Origin: Euglena gracilis
Taxonomy: Eukaryota; Euglenida; Euglenophyceae; Euglenales
Length of the DNA stretch: 64,000 bases
Assembly: GCA_039621445.1 (NCBI GenBank)
Contig: CP154956.1
Coordinates: forward strand, 33,329,437 to 33,393,436
Reading direction: 5' to 3'
Shown here: positions 56,051 to 64,000 of the stretch, one piece after another
How positions within the stretch are numbered: the first letter of the stretch is position 1
Layout: the number at the start of each line of letters is the position of its first letter
Translations under genes and position numbers: made by a program
The notes under the pieces: model-generated
What the model was told of the DNA's origin: nothing
What the model saw: the letters and a program-made list of their open reading frames with translations, nothing else
The model's database searches: none

Positions 56051-57976
56051 GTCGACTGGGGGGTAGTGGGTGGCCGACTTGTCGGCCGACTACCCAATTG
56101 GTCGGCCGACTAGGCCTGGTCGGTAGCTAGTCGGCGAGACAGGGAAGGGGGGGTAGTCGGCCGACTAGTCGGCCGGCTACCCACTCTAATGTACTAACGG
56201 GTCCAAACCGCCGACCATGCATCTCTCTAAGGTTTTGCGAACCCCCCGGGGGGCCAGGGTTGACGTTTTTTTTGTTTTTTTTTAAAAAAAACAAAGAAAC
56301 ATTTTTTTTAAAAAAAAACGCAAAAAAAACATGTTTTTTTTGAAAAAGCAAAAATTGACCTTTTTCGTTGCAAAATGACCATTTTTTTGAAGAAAATTTT
56401 TCGCGGGTGGTTCGGGTCACCAGGGGGGGGGGTCACGGGGGGGGGGTCACGAGGGGGTGGTCACATTTTTGGTGGCCAGCTTAGAAATCACCGAAAACGA
56501 ATTTTTGGGAAAAAATCCTTTTTAGGCTGCAAAATAGGAATCCCCCAAACGAAAATTAGGAAATCTACCGGAATATTTTGTCAAAATAGGCATCACCGGC
56601 CAAGTTTTTCAGGAAAAAAATGGCCGAAACGGGTCTTAAACCCCCCCCAATTAGAAGCCCCCCGGGGCTACTATTCGGTCACTCTGCGGAAAACCCGAGG
56701 GGGGGGGCTTCTAATTGGGTACCCTTTGTCTAAAGGAAAAACTTCGGCCGGCGGTCGATCCGGGATCGAACGGGGTCCAAGTTTAAAAAATTGCAAGACG
56801 CATTTATTTTAGTTTTTGGGTGGATAGGCCATGTTTCAAGGATACTAGATATCACTTTTGTTCCCAATGTCGACCTTTTTCCGTGGAGAATTTTCGAGTT
56901 TTTCACCATTTTTCGGAAATTTTTTCGTCAAATTTCCCCCCCGGCTTCGCCGGGGGGGGGGGGGCTGTTATTTGGATTTTTGGCGGGAAACCTGAGGGGG
57001 GGGGCTTCTATTTGGGGGGGGTTGTTATTTGGGGGGGGGGCTTCTAATTGGGGGGGGGGTTTAGGTCGGGTTGGAGGGGGGTCATGGGGGGAACACCCCC
57101 TTTTGAAGTTTTTTTTTTCAAGTGTGTGAAAGTATTTTCAAATCTGTGTTTTCTGGTGCGAAAAATCATGCTTTCAACCCAAAAAAATGAATGTTGTAGA
57201 GATAAAAAATGCACTTTTTCCCAAAAAAAACATTGCAAACCATTTCACCCCAAACGCCCGTGTGTGTGTGTGTGTGAATTGTTTTTTTTTTTTTTGCGTC
57301 ACAGGTTTTTTTATAAAAAAATATTTTTTTAAAAAAACATGTTTTTTTTGTTTCAAAAAAACAAGCCGTCAACCTTGGCTGCAGCCAGCCCCGATTTGGG
57401 CCCAGCCCAGCCGCAGCAGCACCCCCCCCCGGGGGGGGGTGCTGCTAGCCCAGCTAGCCAGCCCCTTTTTTGGGGGGTCCAACCCAAAATTTTTCGGCGC
57501 AAAGCGCCGAATTTTTTTGAAAAACTGTGTTCAAAAGTGGCCAAAACTGGGGTTTGGGGGGCGTTTGGGGGCATTTTTGGGGGGTTTCAGATGCATCATT
57601 TTTTCAAAACTGTGTTCTGCAGGTCATTTTTGGGCATTTTTCCGATTTCAGTCCACCTCGCCCCGGTTCGGGTCCAGCCGGGGCCTAGCCTCCCCCCCGG
57701 GGGGGGGGGGCGGGCTAGCCAGCCCAAATTTCTAGCCAGCCCAAATTTCCAGCCCTAGCCCAGCACCCCACCTGGAAAAAGTGTTTTTGAACCGAAAATG
57801 AGCGCCGGCCGGGCCACCAGGCTGCCGGGCCAGGCCGCGCCGCTGGGCCGCTGGCAGGCCGGGCCGGGCCGGGGTGGTCTCCCAAAGAGCTCAGCTCTAC
57901 GTCATACCCTGGTTTATCGCTGAGCTCTTATCTCTTTAGAGTCAGAGCGAAGCTTACCCCGGGGTTGGGGACCCCC

Positions 57977-58050
57977 CCCTGAGTACCCCCCCCCCATTGT
58001 CCCACCGACCTCTCCCCGGGAGGCCCGACCGGACAACAAGGGGGGGGGTG
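57977..58050. repeat. 75-bp snapback relative of the TA-flanked insertion
   Basis: CCCCCATTGTCCCACCGACC, then CTCCCCGGGAGG, then GGACAACAAGGGGGGGG. It forms an almost complete hairpin and matches, in inverted orientation, the right end at 63125-63196. Confidence 0.75.
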
Positions 58051-58317
58051 GTAGGCACTGGCACCCGCGGATTATCGATGTGACCTGATTTCCGGACCCG
58101 AGAAGTTAATAGCCTAGAGGTTAGGAGAGGATTTCTAGTTTCTAACGAGCCCTCACTTTGCCCCCAACTCCCTGCCAGTCCGGAGATGTGGCCCGAGCAA
58201 AAAAAGTTGTCCACCGGTTATTTTCCAAAGAAATTTCATGTCAAAAATCGAAAAATTCAAAATATCTCGAAAACGCCGTGGAGTTGAGAAAAAGTAAAGA
58301 GTACCTCATTCCAGGCT

Positions 58318-58455
58318 CCGTGCGGATTTCCGGAGGTGGTCGCTGTGGAGGTCGGGCCGACCATGGTCGGGCCGACCATGGTCGGCCCGACCTGTGGAGG
58401 TGGTCGACCGACCTGTGGAGGTCGGGCCGACCAGGTCGGGCCGACCACCATTTTT
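58318..58455. repeat. array of GGTCGGGCCGACC palindromes, third copy
   Basis: Starts CGTGCGGATTTCCGGAGGTGG and contains about six palindrome units. Orientation is opposite to the copy at 46045. Confidence 0.85.
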
Positions 58456-59046
58456 CTGCACTACCCCCCCCCTTTTTTGCATTTTTAAGCCCCCCCCCCT
58501 TGGTCGGTGGGTGGTCGGTGGCTGGTCGGTGGGCATAAAAATGGTCTGTGGCGGACCCAAATCACCCGCTATGACCCGTTATGGCCAGTTCTCCCCCCCA
58601 GGACCATGTCCTGGGGGGGTCCTGGGGGGGGGTCTGGGGGGGTCCTGGGGGGTCCTGGGGGGGTCCTGGGGGGTCCTTCGGAGGGTGCTGGGGGGGGTCC
58701 TGGGGGGGTGCTGGGGGGGTCCTTGGTGGGTCCCGCATTTTTTTGGCAGAAATTTTGCAGCACAAGTTCAGGTTATTCTAAAGTGGGTTCCGCCCCCCGG
58801 TGGGTCCTGGGGGCGTCCTAGGGGGGAAACTGGCCATGACTCTCACGAGAGGCAGAAAACTCCCCCCTCCACCCCATCCGAAGTTTTCTTTCAGGGGGTT
58901 TAAAAGTCGGCGGTTGACTCAGTAGCACAGAGTGGGTAGTTCGCCGACTAGTCGGCCAACTGGCTCCCCCCCCCCTCTTGCCTCACCGACTAGCTGCCGA
59001 CTAGGCCAACCGACCAATTGGCGTCGTCGGTCGGCCAACGAATTGG

Positions 59047-59884
59047 CTAGTCAGCCGACTAGTCGGCCGGCTAGCCAGCCCCCCCTTCCAGCCTGCCACC
59101 AAATAGTTGAAGGGTCGATCGACCAGCTGAAGGGTCGGTGACTGATGCGTGAAAAAGTGGTGCCTGCAGGGGACCAGCTACCCCAAAGAGGCGCCCAACT
59201 AGGGTTAATACACATTGGGGGACCCTCGCTCGGCGCCTTCGGCGCCTCGCTCGGGTCCCCCAATGTTTTTAACCCTAGTTGGGCGCCTCTTTGGGTTCGC
59301 TGGGTCCCCTGTAGACACCAATTTAACGACGTTGAGGGGATGGGGTGGGACAGTTAGGGATGGAAACTTGACCCTAACCCTACTCCTTTAAATAACGTCA
59401 TCCACTTTTCAAGTTCTGAGTTGCAGCGGCCTTCGGCCGCTGCGCGGCCTTCGGCCTTCGGCCTTCTAGTCAGCCGACTAGTCGGCCGGCTAGCCAGCCC
59501 CCCCTTCCAGCCTGCCACCAAATAGTTGAAGGGTCGATCGACCAGCTGAAGGGTCGGTGACTGATGCGTGAAAAAGTGGTGCCTGCAGGGGACCAGCTAC
59601 CCCAAAGAGGCGCCCAACTAGGGTTAATACACATTGGGGGACCCTCGCTCGGCGCCTTCGGCGCCTCGCTCGGGTCCCCCAATGTTTTTAACCCTAGTTG
59701 GGCGCCTCTTTGGGTTCGCTGGGTCCCCTGTAGACACCAATTTAACGACGTTGAGGGGATGGGGTGGGACAGTTAGGGATGGAAACTTGACCCTAACCCT
59801 ACTCCTTTAAATAACGTCATCCACTTTTCAAGTTCTGAATTGCAGCGGCCTTCGGCCGCTGTGCGGCCTTCGGCCTTCGGCCGA
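59047..59884. repeat. 419-bp tandem direct duplication
   Basis: 59047-59465 and 59466-59884 are almost identical (differences such as GAGTTG/GAATTG and TGCGCGG/TGTGCGG). Each unit holds a hairpin with arms around CCAACTAGGGTTAA and a central CGGCGCCTTCGGCGCC. Confidence 0.9.
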
Positions 59885-60519
59885 TGCGGCGGGCCCAAAT
59901 CACCCGGAAATGGTCCGGATGGGTCCAAATAAGTGTCTTACACCAACATAAACACCCTCAGATGGAAATCTTTGGACGGTGGGGGGTCGGTGGACCCTTG
60001 ATGGGGGCCCGGAGGGGTAAAAAAACAATGATGAAACAGGGATTACATGAAAATCCTTTAGAAATGCAAGCATTCTGCATCACGAGAGGCAGGACACTCC
60101 TCCCTCCACCCCCATCCGAACGTCAAATAACAAAATCCCTTCTGAGTTGGCAACATACTCGGGGGCTAAGTCGTTTTTGTGGCTCACTTTTTCATAGGCG
60201 GGGGGGGCTCCGCCCCCCCCGCACCCCCCCCCTCAAATAACAAAATCCCCTCTATGTTGGCAACATACTTGGAGGGCTAAATCCTTTTTGTGCAAAATTT
60301 TGCAATTATATTGAAAATCCGATGGGGAGAGGTGTTCTTTTGCCAAAAGTGGCCCAAAATGGTCATTTCCCCCCCACGTTTTTGCATATTCACCCCCGAT
60401 TGGAGGGTTCTGGAGCCATTTAAGTGGGTTTTGACTGGTTTTGGGGTGATTTGGACAAAAAAAATTTTCAGGGGGGGGGGCTTAAATTTCCAGAAAGGGG
60501 GGGGGGTAGTGCAAAAAAA

Positions 60520-60668
60520 TGGAGGTCGGGCCGACCAGGTCGGCCCGACCTCCACAGGTCGATAAGGTCGGGCCGACCAGGTGGTCGGGCCGACCATGGT
60601 CGGGCCGACCTCCTGGTCGGGCCGACCAGGTCGGCCCGACCTCCACAGCGACCACCTCCGGAAATCCG
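60520..60668. repeat. array of GGTCGGGCCGACC palindromes, fourth copy
   Basis: About seven units, ending GACCACCTCCGGAAATCCGC. Confidence 0.85.
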
Positions 60669-62584
60669 CTCGGGGCCCTCATTCCACAACTTTGGGACGC
60701 CCTATCAATTGGTATGCGCGGTTTGGGCCAACTCCCCGCCTGGGCCGAGTTTTGGCCGTTTTGTGGTTTCGCCGGGGGACTTTGCCATTTGGAGCCCAAA
60801 ACTGGCCAAAAAACCATCATTTGCAAAATATCTCCAAAATGGTGCGGAGTTGAAAAAAATGTCCGGGGACCTAATTTGAAGCCCTTGGAACGCCCTATCT
60901 ACTAAACTCCCCGCCTAGCCAGAGATACGGCCGTTTTTTCGGCCGATTTTGGCCATTTTGTACACTTTTCCCACTGTCCGACTTAGCCGTTTTCGGGGGG
61001 TGGGGGGGTCAAAAAAATCAATGGGGGAGCACACGGCTGGCCGACGGCATGACGGAAGCCGGGTCAGGTTGTCTATCTCATATGGGTAGCAAATGCCTAA
61101 TTTGGCGTGCAAGTTCCGAATTTTGAGAGGCAAATTCCTAATCTGATATGTAAATTCCTACCCCCCCCCCTAAATGACCCCCCCCCCCTAGATGACCCCC
61201 CTGGGGGGTCATCTGGGGGGGGGGTCATAGAGCAGAGCAATTTTTCAAGTGGGAAAAGTCGGAAATATACCGGGTGAAAAAAGTCGGAAAAAGTCGAAAT
61301 TTTTTTTGCCCCAAACCTTGTTTTTTGACCTCCTGGACCCCAAAAAAAAGTATTTTTGGGCCGAAAATGAGCGTTTTTTTTTCCCCGGCCCCCCGTTTTT
61401 GGCACGAATTCCAGGGTTGCCGCTTTTTTGGGTTTTTTTTTTAAAAAAAAACGCAAAAAAAAACATGTTTTAACGTGACCCCCCCCCTATATGACACCCC
61501 CCCCTAATACCATCCCCCCCCCCCGAGCTATTCCCCCCCCCCCCGAGCTATTCCCATTGGGGGTACGGGAATAGCTCATAGTCATAGCACTTTTTACAAA
61601 GAACTTCCCAAAAAAGTGCTCAAAAATCGACGTTTTTGGGCAGTTTTCAAAAATCACTTTTTGGCAAATGTGCTCAAAATTGACCATTTTTTGCGAACAT
61701 CCAAAAAAGTTGCCAAAAATGACCCCTTTTGGGTTGCCCGAGGGTCGGGTATGGGAATAGCTCGGGGGGGGGGACGTAGGTCCCCCCCCCCCCGAGCTGT
61801 TCCCCCACCCGTACTGTTCCCATTGGGCCGTAAAGGGTCCCGGGGACGGGAATAGCTCGGGGGGGGCATGGTAGTCGCCCCCCCTTGGGGGGGCGACAAT
61901 TAGGGGGGGGGTTACCCATGGACCCAAAGGAAATGTGGGGTAATTGAGTAAACCCCCCCCTAAATGTCACCCCCCCCTAATAGTCGCCAGGGGGGGGTCA
62001 AAACGCTCCCGGGGGGGTGCCATTTAGGGGGGGGGGTCACGTTATTTTAAAACCTATTTTCTGGGCCCGACGCCTGTCTTGAAATCCTACTGACATTAAC
62101 GGATTTCAGGCTGAAATTGTTTATGTCGGTCGATTTCCATTCAGGCGCTCGTTTATGTCAGTCGATTTCCATTCAGGCGCCCGTTTATGTCGGTCGATTT
62201 CCATTCAGGCGCCCGTTTATGTCGGTCGATTTCCATTCCATTGAAATCTGTTGCTGGTCAGATTGGGAATTTTTAGTGACTTTTTGGACATTTTGGATTT
62301 CCCTTTTTTTTCGACATTTTTGGTCCTATGGGGTTGTGAAGGAGTTATGGATCAGACAAAAACCAAATTTTGTGACCAGGTGATCACAGCTGGCTGAACT
62401 TTGGATGGAAAAGACGGAAGGACAGTACTTAAGATTATTTTTTCTGGATCTTCAGAAAAAGCATTCGGCAAATTTGTCCTGAACCAGTTGTCATCACTGG
62501 TCATCTGAAAGAAAAGCTTTCGGGTGAGGAGTGATTTGGCAATGTCAAACCTAATTTCTGGGCTCGACGCCTGTATTGCAATTA

Positions 62585-63196
62585 CCCCAGGGTTCGATAT
62601 AAGGAGGGCGTACATGGTTTAGGTGGGGGGGGGTGCCCCCCCCACCCCCCCCCCCCTCCTGGCCCGCAGGGGGGGTCCGGACCACCCCCCCCCCACCTGC
62701 AAGGGGGGTCCGGACCGACCCTCGGGGGCAAAAATTGACCCCCCCCAAAAAGGGTCAATTTTTTCCTCCGGCGCTTTGCGCCGAAAATTTTTTGCATTTT
62801 TGGCACATTTTTGCCCAAAAAGTGCCCAAAATGGCACTTTTGGTCGTTTTGGGGGGTCAAAAATTTTCGGCCCGGCGCTTCGCGCCGGGCCGAAAATTCG
62901 GCCACCCTGACCGCGCACCTGTTTAGGTGGGGGGGGGGTGTCCCCCCCACCCCCCCCCTCCTGCCGCGCCGGGGGGCGGCCGGACCCCCCCCCCCCCCAC
63001 CTGTCCTTATATCGAACCCTGAATTACCCCCCCCCTTATTGTCCCCCCCCCCCTTATTGTCCCTGGGCCCCAGCCGACGGGGGATTTTTTTAACCCGGCC
63101 AATGAAAATTCCTTTGGTACCCCCTTATTGTCCCCCCCCCTTATTGTCCGGTTGGGCCTCCCGGGGAGAGGTCGGTGGGACAATAAGGGGGGGGGG
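62585..63196. mobile_element. TA-flanked, poly-C/poly-G-ended insertion in element copy 2
   Basis: Compared with the empty site in copy 1, the insert is bounded by TA on both sides (62583-62584 and 63197-63198). Its ends are a C-run followed by TTATTGTCC and, at the right, GGGACAATAAGG followed by a G-run. A 75-bp relative with the same ends and CTCCCCGGGAGG centre lies at 57977-58050. Confidence 0.7.
62588..63021. mobile_element. 434-bp hAT-like MITE nested in the TA-flanked insertion
   Basis: Ends CAGGGTTCGATATAAGG (62588-62604) and its exact complement (63005-63021), flanked by a perfect 8-bp duplication AATTACCC (62580-62587 and 63022-63029). The interior has two mirrored TTTAGGTGGGGGGG blocks and GGCGCTTTGCGCC-type hairpins. 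No coding. Confidence 0.85.
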
Positions 63197-63805
63197 TATA
63201 TTGACATCATCGGATTTCGGGCCAAAACTGTGATCATAGCAACATGGCTTTGGTCAAAATCTGAGTTTCTAAAAAAACGCAGACTCTGGCCTGAGTCTGT
63301 GTTTCGAAACACTGAGTCTGTTATTCGGCCTGAGTGTGCGTTTCGAAACGCAGACTCAGGTCAGAGTCTGCGTTTAAGACGATATAGAGATGGAAAAAAC
63401 AAAAAAGCATTCCGAAAAAAAGAGACAAAAGGTTGGTCGACATTAACAGGTTTCAGGCTGAAACTGACAATGTCCCAAAAAGGAACAAAAAGGCATTCAA
63501 AAAAGGAAACAAAAGGTTGGTCGATTTCCAAGACATCGGAAACCGTTTATGTCAGTCGATTTCCATTCAGGCGCCCGTTTATGCCAGTCGATTTCCATTC
63601 AGGCGCCCGTTTATGTCGGTCGATTTCCATTCAGGCGCCCGTTTATGTCGGTCGATTTCCATTCAGGCGCCGTTTATGTCAGTCGATTTCCATTCAGGCG
63701 CCCGTTAATGGGCCAAAAACCACTTTTTTGACCATATTTCCGTCCAGGCGGTTCAGTCGAATGATTATCAAGACAGGCGTCGGGCCCAGACAAAATAGGT
63801 TTTAG

Positions 63806-63909
63806 AAAAATCGACCGACACTAACAGATTCAGCAGGGGCGCCGGGCGGCTCGCTTCGCTCGCTCGCGCCCGGCGCCCCTGCTGAATTTGTTAGTGTCGG
63901 TCGATTTTT
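63806..63909. repeat. 104-bp hairpin closing element copy 2, inverted orientation
   Basis: Identical in length to 52044-52147, but loop and arm mismatch read as its reverse complement (loop GGCTCGCTTCGCTCGCTCG, arms AACAGATTC and GAATTTGTT). Confidence 0.9.
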
Positions 63910-64000
63910 GTATAGAAAAAGCAAAAATTGACCTTTTTCCTTGCGAAATAGCCATTTTTTTGAAGAAAATTTTTCGGGGGTGGTTCGGGCCACGGGGAGG

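Larger units (their letters stand above)
62048..63909 (+). mobile_element. repeat element copy 2, interrupted by nested insertions
   Basis: Same layout as the copy at 50894-52147: left array 62118-62241, right array 63543-63706, terminal hairpin 63806-63909. The interval 62585-63196 is absent from copy 1, which gives a clean pre-insertion site (GCAATTATATTGAC). The terminal hairpin is inverted relative to copy 1. Confidence 0.75.

Noticed and set aside
50964-63731. Repeated SVDFHSGARLC peptides that look like a repeat protein
   Set aside because: They come from the 32-bp non-coding tandem units, appear in several frames, and have no start, splice or domain support.

Overview
This window looks like nuclear DNA from a eukaryote with a large, repeat-bloated genome. 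It has no prokaryotic-style operons. Coding signal comes as short GC-rich exons with GT/AG borders, separated by kilobases of microsatellites, poly-C/poly-G tracts and small inverted-repeat elements. I cannot name the organism; a protist or alga with a large genome would fit, but that is a guess.

The host gene lies on the minus strand. Between about 33.2 and 22.4 kb, reading right to left, the exons carry the ordered motifs of a DExH-box (DEAH/RHA-type, superfamily 2) RNA helicase: a Walker A-like segment, motifs Ia/Ib, a DEVH box, SAT, the post-III strand, motif IV, the LHSS-type segment, motif V (NIAESS), motif VI (QRQGRTGR), then winged-helix/HA2-like exons. Further minus-strand exons at 20.0, 6.9, 6.6, 5.7, 3.7, 3.4, 2.8 and 0.3 kb probably form its C-terminal part. 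The gene would then cover at least 33 kb.

The main discovery candidate is a 12.7 kb element at 7054-19802, sitting in one intron of that helicase gene in the opposite orientation. It has perfect 23-bp terminal inverted repeats and a 5-bp target duplication (CCTGA). It carries about 40 copies of a CGG-N4-CCG palindrome and a 60-bp near-perfect hairpin. It also carries a spliced plus-strand gene (9901-18373), or two adjacent genes. The first part looks like an RNase-H-type transposase of a family I cannot name. The second part contains a ParB/sulfiredoxin-like domain (ILSGQHRF) and ends in a Lys/Pro/Ala-rich basic tail. I read it as a large, intron-containing DNA transposon.

The right half (34-64 kb) is mostly repeats: hAT-like MITEs with 8-bp duplications, a relic of a hAT transposase C-terminus (47.4-47.7 kb), a 783-bp foldback (36.5-37.2 kb), a 419-bp tandem duplication (59.0-59.9 kb), arrays of GGTCGGCCCGACC palindromes, and many short elements bounded by poly-C/poly-G. 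Two copies of one repeat (50.9-52.1 and 62.0-63.9 kb) differ by an exact inversion of their terminal hairpin, and the second contains a hAT-like MITE nested inside a TA-flanked element. A small plus-strand two-exon gene end lies at 34.9-35.3 kb. Exon borders are approximate where stated; no homology search was possible.
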